This document shows positions 42,659 to 53,156 of a stretch of 64,000 bases of DNA, piece by piece (position 1 is the stretch's first letter; each line of letters begins with the position of its first letter). Under the pieces are notes generated by a model that worked only from the letters and a program-made list of their open reading frames with translations, was not told the origin of the DNA and made no database searches. The stretch is from contig JAHFRA010000001.1 in assembly GCA_023259035.1 (NCBI GenBank), positions 62,001 to 126,000 on the forward strand. Direction: 5' to 3'. The translations under genes and the position numbers were made by a program. The stretch is from Gallionella sp. GTDB taxonomy: Bacteria > Pseudomonadota > Gammaproteobacteria > Burkholderiales > Gallionellaceae.

Positions 42659-43144
42659 TTATTTAGCAGCAGATGCTGCGGGTGCGCTTGCCGAAGTTGC
42701 CGCAACGGCGGAAGCGTTTGCGGTCTCGCCTTTCTTCAGTGCATCGGCAGCTTCGGGCGGCATATAGTTCTCGTCGTGCTTGGCCAATACCTCTTCGGCG
42801 TGCATCACACCATCGGCCTCGATTTTTCCCTGCGCGACCACACCTTTGCCTTCCTTGAACAAGTCCGGCAGGATGCCTTTGTAAATGGCCGGTATGCTTT
42901 TATGCTTGTCGGTAATCACAAAATTCACCGTCAAACCGTCCTTCTCGCGCTTCACACTACCTTCCTCGACCAAACCGCCGATGCGGAAGCTGCGCCCCTG
43001 CGGGGCTTCATTGTTAAACACCTGGGTCGGGGTGAAATACAGGCTGACATTTTTATTCAATGCGTTTAACACCAGGCCGACGACCAAAGCCAATGCAACG
43101 ACGGCAACCACGATAAACACAAATCTTTTCTGGCGCGGTTTCAT
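42659..43144 (-). CDS. ccmE: Periplasmic heme chaperone CcmE
   Basis: 161 residues from ATG 43144 (MKPRQKRFVFIVVAVVALAL), an N-terminal anchor and an OB-fold domain (YFTPTQVFNNEAPQGRSFRI; VNFVITDKHKSIPAIYKGIL). The heme-binding histidine is in LAKHDENY. CcmE takes heme from CcmABCD and gives it to CcmF. The tail is Ala/Ser-rich. Alternative ATGs lie at 43156 and 43168. Confidence 0.94.
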   Translation of the reverse strand: MKPRQKRFVFIVVAVVALALVVGLVLNALNKNVSLYFTPTQVFNNEAPQGRSFRIGGLVEEGSVKREKDGLTVNFVITDKHKSIPAIYKGILPDLFKEGKGVVAQGKIEADGVMHAEEVLAKHDENYMPPEAADALKKGETANASAVAATSASAPAASAAK

Positions 43145-43145
43145 G

Positions 43146-43328
43146 TTATCTCTCATCTCCGGCTTCATCTTCCGCCTCGCGCATCAGGCGCACCTGCTGC
43201 AAGGTAATTTTTCTTTTGTGTATCACCATCGCGATCTCGATCACAAAAATAAGCAACGCAACGGCGTACGAACCCAGCCAGATATAGGCAAGCGAATTCT
43301 CTCTCATCCAGATATCCAGACCGATCAT
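43146..43328 (-). CDS. ccmD: Heme exporter small subunit CcmD
   Basis: 60 residues: one membrane helix (YIWLGSYAVALLIFVIEIAM) and a basic tail (HKRKITLQQVRL), the standard CcmD form. It stabilises the CcmC-CcmE heme complex. Its start codon is preceded by a duplicated copy of the end of ccmC, because a 269 bp insertion separates the two genes (see repeat entry). Function should be unaffected if translation restarts. Confidence 0.9.
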   Translation of the reverse strand: MIGLDIWMRENSLAYIWLGSYAVALLIFVIEIAMVIHKRKITLQQVRLMREAEDEAGDER

Positions 43329-43610
43329 GAGCGCACCTCCGACACGTTACTGATGGAACAACTAGCCATTCGACTAGGCACGCAAACAGCTTTGCATAGC
43401 CATTCGGCTAAGTCACCAAAATACGGTGACATAAGCCGCTGGTTAACGCGCACCAAGTCGCTGGTTATGGTGAAGCCAGCCGATTGCGGGATAACCAGCC
43501 ACTTGCCAGCTTGCTGGCTTAGTGGAATGGCTAGTAGTTCCATCAGGAGGTGCGATGCGGTCATTCCCGCACCAGACGCATTCGCGCACCGTGTCATGAC
43601 CGCACCTCCG
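43325..43610. mobile_element. 269 bp MITE-like insertion between ccmD and ccmC with target duplication
   Basis: A 17-base sequence, one mismatch apart, occurs at 43325-43341 and 43594-43610; it covers the end of ccmC (VRS-stop) and the ATGA shared with ccmD. Inside, 43352-43371 and 43525-43544 are 20-base inverted repeats with one mismatch (GATGGAACAACTAGCCATTC). Further small inverted pairs lie within. No coding sequence is present. The arrangement indicates insertion of a non-autonomous element into a formerly overlapping ccmC-ccmD junction. Confidence 0.75.
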
Positions 43611-44331
43611 GCAATTCGGAAACCCAGGTGGTATTCCGTTCACGCTCCAGAATGATGCTGCGCACACGCGCCAGCACAATCGCAATCGCATACAGCCAGC
43701 AGGCCGCCAGCATGGTAAACATGGCCTGCTGCATCGCAACATGCATTGATGTGCCGGTGAATTTGATGGTCGAACCCTGGTGCAGGGTGTTCCACCATTT
43801 CACCGAAAAATAAATGATCGGCACATTTACCGAGCCCACGATCGCCAGCAACGCGCTGGCACGGTCGGCGCGGCGCGCGTCGTCGATCGAGGCGTGCAGC
43901 GCGATGAAACCCAGATACAGGAACAGCAGGATAAGCTCTGAGGTAAGGCGCGCATCCCACACCCACCAAGCGCCCCACATCGGTTTGCCCCACAACGCGC
44001 CGGTCCACAATGAAATAAAGGCAAACAGCGCGCCGGTGGGCGCGATGGCAGTGGCCATCATCGCCGACAGGCGGGTGTTGAAAATCAGGCCCAGCGCCGC
44101 GTAACCGGCCATGATCATGTAAAGAAACATCGACAGAATGGAAGACGGCACATGAATGAAAATGATGCGGTAAAACTCACCCTGCTGTGCATCCACCGGT
44201 GCGACCACGAAGCCGATATATAACCCGATGGCAAAAAGAAGCGCGGCGGAAAGCGCGAACCACGGAATCAGTTTTCCAGCCAAACCATAAAAGGTCGTCG
44301 GTGCAGAATATTTAAACCAGTTTATTGCCAA
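43594..44331 (-). CDS. ccmC: Heme exporter protein CcmC
   Basis: 245 residues with six membrane segments (WFALSAALLFAIGLYIGFVV, LSMFLYMIMAGYAALGLIFN and others) and the WWD motif GKPMWGAWWVWDARLTSELI. Periplasmic histidines (FIHVPSS, and NTLHQGS) flank the heme site. CcmC loads heme onto CcmE. Its 3' end was once overlapped with ccmD but is now separated by the inserted element; the coding sequence itself remains complete. Confidence 0.96.
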   Translation of the reverse strand: MAINWFKYSAPTTFYGLAGKLIPWFALSAALLFAIGLYIGFVVAPVDAQQGEFYRIIFIHVPSSILSMFLYMIMAGYAALGLIFNTRLSAMMATAIAPTGALFAFISLWTGALWGKPMWGAWWVWDARLTSELILLFLYLGFIALHASIDDARRADRASALLAIVGSVNVPIIYFSVKWWNTLHQGSTIKFTGTSMHVAMQQAMFTMLAACWLYAIAIVLARVRSIILERERNTTWVSELPEVRS

Positions 44332-44367
44332 CTTAAAATCCCATTTCTAAATCAAAAATTAAATATC

Positions 44368-44418
44368 GTAGGGTGCATTCCATGCACCAATGGCAATGGT
44401 GCATGGAATGCACCCTAC
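44368..44418. repeat. Perfect 22 bp inverted repeat between ccmB and ccmC
   Basis: 44368-44389 and 44397-44418 are exact reverse complements with a 7-base loop. The arm begins GTAGGGTGCATTCCATGCAC. No T tract follows, so it resembles a dispersed palindromic repeat, though it may slow transcription between ccmB and ccmC. Confidence 0.8.
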
Positions 44419-44460
44419 ATAATCACGCTGCTCTTAAAGATGAAAGATATTCCAATTCCG

Positions 44461-45144
44461 CTACTCCATCGAAATACGTAACGCCTGCGCCGTCACCCAC
44501 GGGGTGAACACCAAAGCCAACACCAGCAACGCGCCCAGCAAGGACAGATGGGACGCCACGCTTAATCCGGTCGATACCGCTTCGACTGCCCCGCTGCCGA
44601 ATATCAGCACCGGAATGCACAGCGGCAGTACCAGCAGCGACAACAGCACACCGCCGCCGCGCAGACCCAGCGTCAGCGCCGCGCCAATCGCACCGACCAT
44701 GCTCAACACTGGCGTTCCCAGCAGCAGGCCGATAATCAATACACCGAGCGCCTGCGCCGACATATCGAACTGCAAACCCAGCACCGGGGCCATCAGCACC
44801 AGCGGCAAACCGGACACCATCCAGTGCGCCGCCATCTTGCCCAGCACCAGCATCGACAGCGACTGCGGCGCCAGCATCATTTGCTCCAGCGTGCCGTCCA
44901 GATAATCGGCCGAGAACAACCTCCCCAGCGACAACATCGAAGACAACAGCGCCGCCACCCACAACACGCCCGGAGCCATCTTGCGCAACATGCTCATCTC
45001 CGGCCCGACACCCAACGGAAACAGGCTGACCACCATCACGAAAAAAATCAGCGTGGTGAGCACATCGGCACGGCGGCGCATCGCCAACACCAGATCGCGC
45101 CGTATCACTAGCACCAGCAAGCCAAACAAGGTGGATTGTTTCAT
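44461..45144 (-). CDS. ccmB: Heme exporter ABC permease CcmB
   Basis: 227 residues with about six membrane segments (LTTLIFFVMVVSLFPLGVG; LGVLIIGLLLGTPVLSMVG; GGVLLSLLVLPLCIPVLIFG) and the CcmB-specific stretch ADYLDGTLEQMMLAPQSL. It forms a transporter with CcmA that releases holo-CcmE from CcmCD. It lies 25 bases downstream of ccmA. Intact. Confidence 0.95.
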   Translation of the reverse strand: MKQSTLFGLLVLVIRRDLVLAMRRRADVLTTLIFFVMVVSLFPLGVGPEMSMLRKMAPGVLWVAALLSSMLSLGRLFSADYLDGTLEQMMLAPQSLSMLVLGKMAAHWMVSGLPLVLMAPVLGLQFDMSAQALGVLIIGLLLGTPVLSMVGAIGAALTLGLRGGGVLLSLLVLPLCIPVLIFGSGAVEAVSTGLSVASHLSLLGALLVLALVFTPWVTAQALRISME

Positions 45145-45169
45145 ACCCGATATGACCGTGTCATGCCTG

Positions 45170-45784
45170 TCATGACAGAGGCAAGCTGCGCATTTCCACC
45201 CCAGCTACTTGCAGCGGTTGATGCGTGGTAAAAATCACCATCCCCTCTCGCGCCAAATGCTCTGCAACCAACTCCTGCATTAGCGCCACAGCTCCGACAT
45301 CCAGCGCGGTCAATGGTTCATCCAGTATCCACAAACTGGCATCGCTGACCAGTAAACGCGCCAGCGCCACGCGCCGCCGCTGTCCTTGCGAGAGCACTTT
45401 GGTCGGCAACCTTTCGCGGCCGCGCAAACCCATGCGGCGCAAAGCGGCCAATGCCTCTTTTTCATCCAGCTCAATTCCCGAAAGCCCAGCCGAAATGCGC
45501 AAGTTTTCCAGCGCGCTCAATTCATCCTTGATCGCATTCAAATGTCCGAGATAGAGCATCTCGGCGTAGTAGTCTTCATCCAGATCACGGATACTCTCAC
45601 CGCGCCAGGCAATCGCCCCTTCATCCGGCATCATGAAGCCGCACAAAGTGCGCAACAGACTGGTTTTGCCGCTGCCGTTCGCGCCTTGCACCTGCATAAT
45701 CTGCCCGGAATGCAGCGCGAAATTTAATCCGGAAAACAAGCGATGATCACCGCGACTGCACGCAAGATTGCTGACTTCCAGCAT
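45170..45784 (-). CDS. ccmA: Heme exporter ABC ATPase CcmA
   Basis: 204 residues. Walker A VQGANGSGKTSLLRTLCG, signature LSQGQRRRVALARLL and Walker B LWILDEPLTALD are complete. It is the first gene of the ccm operon, transcribed away from fabI; the two starts are 111 bases apart, a shared divergent promoter region. It energises CcmE release. Confidence 0.96.
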   Translation of the reverse strand: MLEVSNLACSRGDHRLFSGLNFALHSGQIMQVQGANGSGKTSLLRTLCGFMMPDEGAIAWRGESIRDLDEDYYAEMLYLGHLNAIKDELSALENLRISAGLSGIELDEKEALAALRRMGLRGRERLPTKVLSQGQRRRVALARLLVSDASLWILDEPLTALDVGAVALMQELVAEHLAREGMVIFTTHQPLQVAGVEMRSLPLS

Positions 45785-45895
45785 GTGAATAGAGCCTGAG
45801 ATTTAACAACTTGGAATTATATACGATTGCATCGAGCGAATGCATTTGCAGTTATAATCAGCGCACTTTTGACCAACCATTCATAGAGGAACAGC

Positions 45896-46684
45896 ATGGG
45901 ATTTCTGGCCAACAAACGCATTCTGATTACTGGCATGATCAGCACCCGTTCGATTGCTTACGGGGTCGCTCAAGCCATGCACCGCGAGGGCGCAGAACTG
46001 GCCTTCACCTATCAGGGCGAGCGCGTGCACGATCGCGTTTTGAATCTGGCCAAGAAATTCGGCAGCGAACTGGTCTTTCAATGCGATGTCGGCAGCGATG
46101 ACGACATCAACCGACTATTCGTCGATCTAAACAAGCACTGGGATGGCTTCGATGGCTTTGTGCATGCTATTGCTTTTGCGCCCCGCGAGGCATTGGACGG
46201 AGAGTTTCTGGATGGTTTCAACCGTGAGGCGTTCCGCATTGCGCATGACATTAGCGCGTACAGCTTTCCGGCCATGGCCAAAGCCGCATTGCCGATGATG
46301 GAAGGCCGCAACGCCGCTCTGCTGACCATGAGTTATCTCGGTGCGATTCGCACAATGCCGCACTACAACGTGATGGGCATGGCCAAGGCCAGCCTGGAGG
46401 CCGGCGTGCGTTACCTGGCGATGCAACTGGGCCGCAAGGGGATACGCGTGAATGGCATTTCTGCCGGGCCGATCAAGACACTGGCCGCTGCTGGCATTGC
46501 CGATTTCAGCAAACTGCTCAGCTACAACGAGAAGCACGCACCACTCAAACGCAACGTGACCATCGAGGAAGTCGGCAATGCCGCCGCTTTCCTATGCAGT
46601 GACCTGGCCAGCGGTATTACCGGCGAGATTAGCTATGTAGACGGCGGTTTCAACACCACCGCTTTGGGAACAACCGAGGCATAA
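45896..46684 (+). CDS. fabI: Enoyl-ACP reductase [NADH] FabI
   Basis: 262 residues. The cofactor region is [20 protein letters not shown], and the catalytic Tyr-x6-Lys pattern is in [20 protein letters not shown] followed by MAKASLE. The C-terminus has [14 protein letters not shown] and [12 protein letters not shown]. It reduces enoyl-ACP in the last step of each fatty acid elongation cycle. A plausible -10 (TATAAT, 45853-45858) and GAGGAAC precede the ATG. A strong bidirectional hairpin follows. Confidence 0.96.
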   Translation: MGFLANKRILITGMISTRSIAYGVAQAMHREGAELAFTYQGERVHDRVLNLAKKFGSELVFQCDVGSDDDINRLFVDLNKHWDGFDGFVHAIAFAPREALDGEFLDGFNREAFRIAHDISAYSFPAMAKAALPMMEGRNAALLTMSYLGAIRTMPHYNVMGMAKASLEAGVRYLAMQLGRKGIRVNGISAGPIKTLAAAGIADFSKLLSYNEKHAPLKRNVTIEEVGNAAAFLCSDLASGITGEISYVDGGFNTTALGTTEA

Positions 46685-46703
46685 CCGGCATTACTCGCAA
46701 ATG

Positions 46704-46729
46704 AAAACGCCGCCACAAGGCGGCGTTTT
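46704..46729. terminator. Bidirectional terminator between fabI and ppiD
   Basis: AAAACGCCGCC pairs with GGCGGCGTTTT around an ACAA loop, giving a T run on both strands. fabI and ppiD converge here. Confidence 0.9.
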
Positions 46730-46749
46730 GTTGTTATACCAAGCATGAA

Positions 46750-48654
46750 TCAGGGCTGCGCTGTCTCATCCTTTGGTGCCGACTCAGGCAGATTTACCTT
46801 GATAGTTGCCTGCTGTCTGATATCCGCCTGGTAAGCTCGGAATATTTCCTCACCTGTCATCTGGCGCAATTGTTTTGCATAACTTGCTCGCTTCGCGTCG
46901 TCAGGTTTTTCGCCTTCCTGGATAGCATCTATACGTACCAGCAGGTAGCCGTCTTGAGAAGTTTCCGTTCCGACATACTGCGGCAACTTGGTTGCATCCG
47001 CCTGGAATATTTTCCGCACCAATTCCTTATCCAACGAGCCATGTTTCGCACGGGTAACGGGCTGGACAGCAACCCAATTCAGCGCGGGTTTGTCGCCACG
47101 CTGTAATTGCTCCAGCAGCGTTTTGCCTTGTTTTGCAGCCAATTCCAATGCCTGTTGACGCAGCAGTTTTTGCCGGATCGCTTCTTGCACTTCATCCAAT
47201 GCACGCACTGCGGCTGGTTTATATTCCAGAACCCGCGCGGCAACCAACGTATTGGCCGCCACCTCAATCGCTGCGGTATTGCGCTTGTTCTTCACAACTT
47301 CATCATTGAATATTGCCTGCAACATCTTTGCCGTCCAAGGTTCGTCCGCAGCCACGCCATTTACCAGCCAACCGCTCTGCTCAACCTTCACACCAGCCAG
47401 ACTGGCTGCCGGCTTCAGGGTATCGCTTTGCTCATAAACAGTATTGCTGAATTTTTCCGCCAGTTCGGCAAACATGTCGATGGCTTTTTGCTGGCGCAAC
47501 TTATTGGCAACTCCCTCACGCGCCTCGTCAAACGACAAAAGTTTGGCAGGCTTAATCTCAAGTAGCTTGATGATGTGATAACCAAAGTCTGACTTTACCA
47601 GCCCGCTGATCTCACCTTGCTTGAGCGCAAATGCAGCCTCATCGAACGGCTTGACCATCATGCCGCGACCAAAAAACCCGAGATCCCCGCCTTTCGTAGC
47701 CGAACCTGTATCTTGCGAATTCAACTTGGCCAATTCGGCGAACCTGGCAGGATTTTCCCTGGACTGTTGCAACAGCTGTTCGGCTTTTGCCTTAGCTGCA
47801 TCACGCTCAGCTTGCGATGCGGCGGGGGCTACCGTGATCAAAATATGCGACGCCTGACGCTCTTCTAAAGTTCCAAAATCTTTCTGGTGCTCGTCGTAAT
47901 ACTTGCGCATCTCTTCCGTAGTCACTTCGGCCTTCCCCAGCAAGTTGCCCACCGAGAGCTTTACATATTCAACCTTGGCCTGCTCAGGGCTCTGAAATTC
48001 CTTCTGATTTTGTTCGTAGTACTTCTTGATGGCGGCATCGTCTACCTTCGCTTGAGCCAGGAAAGGCTGAAGCGACACGCTGGACACATTTATCATCCTC
48101 TGCTGTTCGTTCAAACGTATGATGCTATCTGCCACACCATTTGACGCAAATCCATTTTGTGCATAAGCATCGCGCATCTGCTGGCCAAGCAATTCATCGC
48201 GCAGGCGCGCCTCGAACATCAATGGCGACATATTTTTACTTGCCAGCGCGCTTTCATAACGCTTCTTGTCAAAGCTTCCGTTATCCTGAAATGCGTCGAT
48301 GCCCCGAATAATCTGTGCCATTTGTTCATCGGTGACAACAAAACCGTTAGCCTTGGCACGTATGAGCAACATCCGCTGCGCAATCAGGTTGTCCATCACC
48401 GAGCGCCTCATTTCCGAATTGTTCAACATTGCCGTATCAATGTTGGCCCCCAGCATCTGGCGCAAACGATCCTGCTGCTGGCGTAGTGCATTTTCAAATT
48501 CTTGCTTGGTAATCTTTGTGCCGTTCACCGAAGCCGGAGCTTCCACATTACCCGAGCGGCGATATGAATCCAGCCCCCAGAATGTAAACGGCAAAACGAT
48601 AGCTGCCAAGACAATCTGTACCAGCCGTTTATTTTTATGAACAATATCAAACAT
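46750..48654 (-). CDS. ppiD: Peptidyl-prolyl isomerase / periplasmic chaperone PpiD
   Basis: 634 residues from ATG 48654 ([20 protein letters not shown]), an N-terminal membrane anchor, a SurA-like chaperone region ([20 protein letters not shown]), then a parvulin domain ([20 protein letters not shown] to [20 protein letters not shown], about residues 265-365) and a second helical region. PpiD is anchored at the Sec translocon and helps fold secreted proteins. It follows the Lon/HU/tRNA block on the same strand, as in many proteobacteria. Confidence 0.93.
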   Translation of the reverse strand: MFDIVHKNKRLVQIVLAAIVLPFTFWGLDSYRRSGNVEAPASVNGTKITKQEFENALRQQQDRLRQMLGANIDTAMLNNSEMRRSVMDNLIAQRMLLIRAKANGFVVTDEQMAQIIRGIDAFQDNGSFDKKRYESALASKNMSPLMFEARLRDELLGQQMRDAYAQNGFASNGVADSIIRLNEQQRMINVSSVSLQPFLAQAKVDDAAIKKYYEQNQKEFQSPEQAKVEYVKLSVGNLLGKAEVTTEEMRKYYDEHQKDFGTLEERQASHILITVAPAASQAERDAAKAKAEQLLQQSRENPARFAELAKLNSQDTGSATKGGDLGFFGRGMMVKPFDEAAFALKQGEISGLVKSDFGYHIIKLLEIKPAKLLSFDEAREGVANKLRQQKAIDMFAELAEKFSNTVYEQSDTLKPAASLAGVKVEQSGWLVNGVAADEPWTAKMLQAIFNDEVVKNKRNTAAIEVAANTLVAARVLEYKPAAVRALDEVQEAIRQKLLRQQALELAAKQGKTLLEQLQRGDKPALNWVAVQPVTRAKHGSLDKELVRKIFQADATKLPQYVGTETSQDGYLLVRIDAIQEGEKPDDAKRASYAKQLRQMTGEEIFRAYQADIRQQATIKVNLPESAPKDETAQP

Positions 48655-48681
48655 AGCGATAACACCCAACTGTTAAACGGA

Positions 48682-48709
48682 TAAAAAAAGGCGAACTTGC
48701 GTTCGCCTT
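48682..48709 (-). terminator. Terminator after tRNA-Asp
   Basis: On the minus strand AAGGCGAAC, a GCAA loop and GTTCGCCTT are followed by a run of Ts. It would end the hupB-tRNA transcript ahead of ppiD. Confidence 0.85.
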
Positions 48710-48713
48710 GATT

Positions 48714-48790
48714 TGGCGGAGTGGACGGGACTCGAACCCGCGACCCCCGGCGTGACAGGCCGATATTCTAACCAACTGAACTACCACTCC
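48714..48790 (-). tRNA. tRNA-Asp (GTC)
   Basis: Reads GGAGTGGTAGTTCAGTTGGT at its 5' end, with the anticodon loop CTGTCAC (GTC) and the T-loop GGTTCGAGTCC. The acceptor stem GGAGTGG/CCACTCC pairs fully, and CCA is encoded. 77 bases including CCA. It lies 14 bases after tRNA-Val. Confidence 0.97.
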
Positions 48791-48804
48791 AAAACCATTT
48801 CATC

Positions 48805-48880
48805 TGGTGGGTGCTGACGGGATCGAACCGCCGACATTCGCCTTGTAAGGGCGACGCTCTACCAGCTGAGCTAAGCACCC
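48805..48880 (-). tRNA. tRNA-Val (TAC)
   Basis: Reads GGGTGCTTAGCTCAGCTGGT at its 5' end, with the anticodon loop CTTACAA (TAC) and the T-loop GGTTCGATCCC. The acceptor stem GGGTGCT/AGCACCC pairs. CCA is encoded; 76 bases. It follows hupB by 11 bases and is likely co-transcribed with it. Confidence 0.97.
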
Positions 48881-48891
48881 AACGAAGCCTG

Positions 48892-49164
48892 CTAGTTTAC
48901 AGCGTCTTTCAGTCCTTTACCAGCAGAGAATTTGGGAACCTTGGCTGCCTTGATTTTGATCGTCTCACCAGTGCGTGGATTGCGACCATTGCGCGCAGCG
49001 CGCTTACCAACCTTGAACGTACCGAAACCAACCAAGCTCACTGTGTCGCCTTTCTTCAGAGCCTTCTTGATAGACTCAACAGTCGCATCCAGTGCGCGAC
49101 CAGCAGCTGCCTTAGATAATTCAGCGGATTTTGCAATTGCATCAACCAGATCAGATTTATTCAC
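48892..49164 (-). CDS. hupB: DNA-binding protein HU-beta
   Basis: 90 residues ([20 protein letters not shown]) with the DNA-binding arm [20 protein letters not shown] around the Pro-containing tip. HU bends DNA and organises the nucleoid. It is downstream of lon in the conserved clpX-lon-hupB order, and directly upstream of the two tRNAs. Confidence 0.96.
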   Translation of the reverse strand: MNKSDLVDAIAKSAELSKAAAGRALDATVESIKKALKKGDTVSLVGFGTFKVGKRAARNGRNPRTGETIKIKAAKVPKFSAGKGLKDAVN

Positions 49165-49302
49165 GTAAGTCCCCTTTACTAGTAGTTAAGAAACAGGAAG
49201 AACCCTGCAGCGGCTTTATATCAAGGCTTCACAGGCTTGGTCAAGCAATTACGATATTTTTTTATCTTGCGTTGCGACAAACTAACTGCTAACGCAATAT
49301 CC

Positions 49303-51729
49303 TTAATGCTTTGTTATTAGCAATACATCCTGAACACCGCCAGTTGCCGACAAACTGGCAGGTGCGGTACCTTCAGTCACTTCCGGCAAAGGCTCCGGTT
49401 TGCGCTCCAAGGCCAACTCCAACACTTGATCTATCCATTTGACCGGATGAATGTCCAGTTTGTTTTTGATGTTGTCGGGAATTTCCGCCAGATCCTTGGT
49501 ATTTTCTTCCGGTATCAAAACCACCTTGATACCCCCGCGTTGAGCCGCCAGCAGCTTTTCCTTCAAGCCGCCGATCGGCAACACTTCCCCGCGCAAGGTG
49601 ATTTCACCGGTCATTGCAACATCCGCACGTACCGGAATACCGGTTAGCGCTGAAACCATCGCCGTGCACATGCCTATCCCGGCACTCGGGCCATCCTTGG
49701 GAATCGCACCTTCCGGCAAGTGGATGTGCAAATCGTTTTTCTGATAAAAATCGCTGTCTATTCCCAAACGCTTGGCGCGGCTACGCACTACGCTCAGCGC
49801 GGCCTGGATGGATTCCTGCATCACTTCGCCTAGCTTGCCGGTCGTGGTCGTTTTGCCTTTGCCGGGCAACACGGCGGTTTCGATCGTCAGCAATTCACCG
49901 CCAACCTCCGTCCACGCCAAACCGGTGACCTGTCCGACCTGGTTATTCTTTTCTGCGATCCCGTACGAATAGTGGCGCACACCGAGGTATTTATCGAGAT
50001 TGCGCGCATTGATTATGATTTTTTTATCGCGCTCTTTTAACGCAACTGCTTTTACCACCTTGCGGCAAATCTTGGAGATTTCCCGCTCCAGGCCGCGCAC
50101 CCCCGCTTCGCGCACGTAGTAACGCACGATGTCGCGCAACGCGCTTTCGGAAATATTGATTTCTTCCGGCTTCAGGCCATTATTTTTGATCGCTTTGGGC
50201 ATCAGATAACGCGTGGCGATGTTGATTTTTTCATCTTCCATGTAGCTGGATACATGGATAACTTCCATGCGATCCAATAGCGCATCCGGAATATTCAACG
50301 TATTAGCCGTCGCCACAAACATCACGTCGGAAAGGTCGTATTCCACTTCGACATAATGGTCGACAAACGTGCTGTTCTGCTCCGGATCGAGCACCTCCAA
50401 CAGCGCGGAAGACGGATCGCCGCGCATATCCATGCCCATTTTGTCCACTTCGTCGAGCAGGAACAGCGGGTTTTTCACCGCGACTTTGCTCATGTTCTGC
50501 AATATCTTGCCCGGCATGGAACCGATATAAGTGCGGCGGTGGCCGCGAATCTCGGACTCGTCGCGCACTCCGCCCAGCGACATGCGCACAAATTTGCGGT
50601 TGGTGGCGCGCGCGATGGATTGCCCCAGCGAAGTTTTACCCACGCCCGGCGGGCCTACCAGGCAAAGGATCGGCCCTTTCAATTTATTTACCCGCTGCTG
50701 CACGGCCAAATATTCGAGGATGCGTTCCTTGACTTTATCCAGGCCGTAATGATCCTCTTCCAGCACGACTTCGGCCTTTTTCAAATCGCCGCTGATCTTG
50801 GTTTTCTTCTTCCACGGCAAGCCGATCAGCACGTCAATGTAGTTGCGCACCACGGTCGCCTCGGCGGACATCGGCGACATCAGGCGCAGCTTCTTGAGTT
50901 CCGCTTCGGCCTTGGTGCGCGCCTCTTTCGGCATATGCGCATCCTTGATTTTCTTTTCCAGCTCATCGAAATCGGTGCCTTCCTCGCCCTCGCCCAGCTC
51001 CTTCTGGATCGCCTTGACTTGCTCGTTCAGATAATACTCGCGCTGGCTTTTTTCCATCTGGCGTTTCACGCGGCCGCGTATGCGTTTCTCGACCTGCAAT
51101 ATATCAATCTCGGCTTCCAGCAAACCGAGCAAATGTTCAAGCCGTTTGCGTACGCCAAACACCTCCAGCACCTCCTGCTTCTGCTCCAGCTTGAGCGGCA
51201 AATGGGCGGCAATGGTGTCTGCCAAACGTCCGGCATCATCAATACCGGCCAGCGAAGTTAGAATTTCAGGTGGTATTTTTTTATTGAGCTTCACATATTG
51301 ATCAAATTGCGCAATTAACGCACGGCGCATTGCCTCGGATTCGCTGTCCGCTCCATCTTCGGCAGGAACAATCTCCACCTCGGCATCAAAATGGCTGCCC
51401 GCGTCAAACACGCGCAGCACATTGACGCGCTCCGTGCCTTCCACCAACACCTTAACAGTACCATCGGGCAATTTGAGCATTTGCAGGATGTTCGCCATGC
51501 TGCCGATGGCATACAAGTCATCGGTACTTGGGTCATCCTTGGCTGCCGACTTTTGCGCCACCAGCACGATACCCTTACCGGCCTCCATCGCCGCCTCAAG
51601 TGCTTTAATGGACTTGGATCGCCCGACAAACAAGGGAATAACCATGTGCGGGAACACCACAACATCGCGCAATGGCAATAGCGGGTGCAAGTTGGCTGTA
51701 GTAGTAATTTGGGTATCTTGATCTAGCAT
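49303..51729 (-). CDS. lon: ATP-dependent protease Lon
   Basis: 808 residues. An N-terminal substrate-binding domain ([20 protein letters not shown]) and a long coiled-coil precede the AAA+ domain, with Walker [21 protein letters not shown] and Walker [12 protein letters not shown]. The protease domain has the Ser in [19 protein letters not shown] and the Lys in [14 protein letters not shown]. It degrades misfolded and regulatory proteins, among them many toxin-antitoxin antitoxins. The usual neighbours clpX and hupB flank it. Confidence 0.98.
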   Translation of the reverse strand: MLDQDTQITTTANLHPLLPLRDVVVFPHMVIPLFVGRSKSIKALEAAMEAGKGIVLVAQKSAAKDDPSTDDLYAIGSMANILQMLKLPDGTVKVLVEGTERVNVLRVFDAGSHFDAEVEIVPAEDGADSESEAMRRALIAQFDQYVKLNKKIPPEILTSLAGIDDAGRLADTIAAHLPLKLEQKQEVLEVFGVRKRLEHLLGLLEAEIDILQVEKRIRGRVKRQMEKSQREYYLNEQVKAIQKELGEGEEGTDFDELEKKIKDAHMPKEARTKAEAELKKLRLMSPMSAEATVVRNYIDVLIGLPWKKKTKISGDLKKAEVVLEEDHYGLDKVKERILEYLAVQQRVNKLKGPILCLVGPPGVGKTSLGQSIARATNRKFVRMSLGGVRDESEIRGHRRTYIGSMPGKILQNMSKVAVKNPLFLLDEVDKMGMDMRGDPSSALLEVLDPEQNSTFVDHYVEVEYDLSDVMFVATANTLNIPDALLDRMEVIHVSSYMEDEKINIATRYLMPKAIKNNGLKPEEINISESALRDIVRYYVREAGVRGLEREISKICRKVVKAVALKERDKKIIINARNLDKYLGVRHYSYGIAEKNNQVGQVTGLAWTEVGGELLTIETAVLPGKGKTTTTGKLGEVMQESIQAALSVVRSRAKRLGIDSDFYQKNDLHIHLPEGAIPKDGPSAGIGMCTAMVSALTGIPVRADVAMTGEITLRGEVLPIGGLKEKLLAAQRGGIKVVLIPEENTKDLAEIPDNIKNKLDIHPVKWIDQVLELALERKPEPLPEVTEGTAPASLSATGGVQDVLLITKH

Positions 51730-51836
51730 GGCAGTAACCTATTTCGTTAGTCTTTAGATTTAGATGGGGATAGCTTAAAAAAATTCAAGCATTTCCATCG
51801 GGACGAGATAAGTAACAGGCGATTAAACCAACTGAA

Positions 51837-53087
51837 TCAAGCCGCTTTCGAAGTGTCCGCGTAAATAATAATGGGCTTGATTTCACCGACCACGCTGGTT
51901 TCATCCAATACCACTTTACTGACATTATCCATTGATGGCAAATCAAACATCACATCCAGCAGCGCTTGTTCCAGTATCGAGCGCAGCCCACGCGCACCGG
52001 TCTTGCGCGCCAGGGCTTTTTTAGCGACAGCCAACAGCACGCCTTCGCGAAATTCCAGTCCGACGCCTTCCATCGCAAATAGCTTCTGGTATTGCTTGGT
52101 AAGCGCGTTTTTCGGCTCGGTCAGGATCTGCACCAATGCGGTCTCGTCCAGCTCCTCAAGCGTTGCAACGACCGGCAAGCGGCCAACAAACTCCGGAATC
52201 AAACCGAACTTGATCAAATCTTCCGGCTCCACTTCGCGTAGCGTCTCGCCAGTCTTTCGTTCATCCTTGCTGCTGATGGTTGCACCGAAACCGATACTGG
52301 CCTTCGAGGAACGGTTGCGGATGACTTTTTCCAATCCGTCAAACGCACCACCACAGATAAACAGGATGTTGGTGGTATCTACCTGCAAGAATTCCGTGTT
52401 CGGATGTTTGCGCCCACCCTGTGGAGGAATCGATGCCTTGGTGCCTTCAATCAGCTTGAGTAACGCCTGCTGCACACCTTCACCGGACACGTCGCGGGTG
52501 ATTGAAGGGTTATCCGATTTACGCGAAATCTTGTCGATTTCATCCACGTAGACAATGCCACGTTGCGCTTTCTCGACGTTATAATCGCAAGCCTGCAACA
52601 GCTTCTGAATAATATTTTCGACATCCTCGCCAACATAACCCGCCTCGGTCAAGGTCGTAGCATCTGCCATCACAAACGGCACATCCAGCAAGCGCGCCAA
52701 CGTCTGCGCCAGCAAGGTCTTACCGGAGCCGGTCGGCCCGATCAGCAGGATATTGCTCTTGGCCAATTCCACGCCATCCTTGTCGTTACTCTTGAGGCGT
52801 TTGTAGTGGTTATATACCGCTACCGACAAGATTCGCTTGGCCTGCTCTTGTCCGATCACATACTCATCCAATGCCGCACAGATTTTCTTTGGTATCGGCA
52901 GGTCCGTCTTGTCAGTCTTTGAATTTTCACTCTGAATTTCCTCACGCATGATGTCGTTGCAGAGCGTGATGCACTCATCGCAGACAAACACCGACGGGCC
53001 CGCAATCAGCTTGCGCACCTCGTGTTGGCTCTTGCCGCAGAATGAACAATAAAGCAATTTATCACCTGGATTCTTATCGTTAGCCAT
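51837..53087 (-). CDS. clpX: ATP-dependent Clp protease ATP-binding subunit ClpX
   Basis: 416 residues from ATG 53087. The N-terminal zinc-binding domain has four Cys ([27 protein letters not shown]). Walker [19 protein letters not shown], Walker [17 protein letters not shown] and the pore loop GYVGEDVEN follow, then the ClpP-contacting IGF-type loop (SIGFGATI). It unfolds tagged proteins for ClpP, encoded 69 bases upstream. The TTG/GTG codons just upstream are not used as starts here. Confidence 0.97.
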   Translation of the reverse strand: MANDKNPGDKLLYCSFCGKSQHEVRKLIAGPSVFVCDECITLCNDIMREEIQSENSKTDKTDLPIPKKICAALDEYVIGQEQAKRILSVAVYNHYKRLKSNDKDGVELAKSNILLIGPTGSGKTLLAQTLARLLDVPFVMADATTLTEAGYVGEDVENIIQKLLQACDYNVEKAQRGIVYVDEIDKISRKSDNPSITRDVSGEGVQQALLKLIEGTKASIPPQGGRKHPNTEFLQVDTTNILFICGGAFDGLEKVIRNRSSKASIGFGATISSKDERKTGETLREVEPEDLIKFGLIPEFVGRLPVVATLEELDETALVQILTEPKNALTKQYQKLFAMEGVGLEFREGVLLAVAKKALARKTGARGLRSILEQALLDVMFDLPSMDNVSKVVLDETSVVGEIKPIIIYADTSKAA

Positions 53088-53156
53088 CACTACCAACCTT
53101 CTATCAAGTTATCGGCAAACCAACTACTTTCTTTAACGGGTGCCAAGAGCAACCTG

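Noticed and set aside
43325-43597. A 90-codon minus-strand frame between ccmC and ccmD as a new ccm gene
   Set aside because: Its end duplicates the ccmC terminus (EVRS) and its body lies in an inverted-repeat element, so it is an insertion artefact.
45827-45858. TTGCAT...TATAAT as a fabI promoter
   Set aside because: The spacer is 20 bases, too long for a confident call; only the TATAAT is mentioned under fabI.
50356-51261. A 301-codon frame opposite lon
   Set aside because: Antisense shadow within a complete Lon coding sequence.
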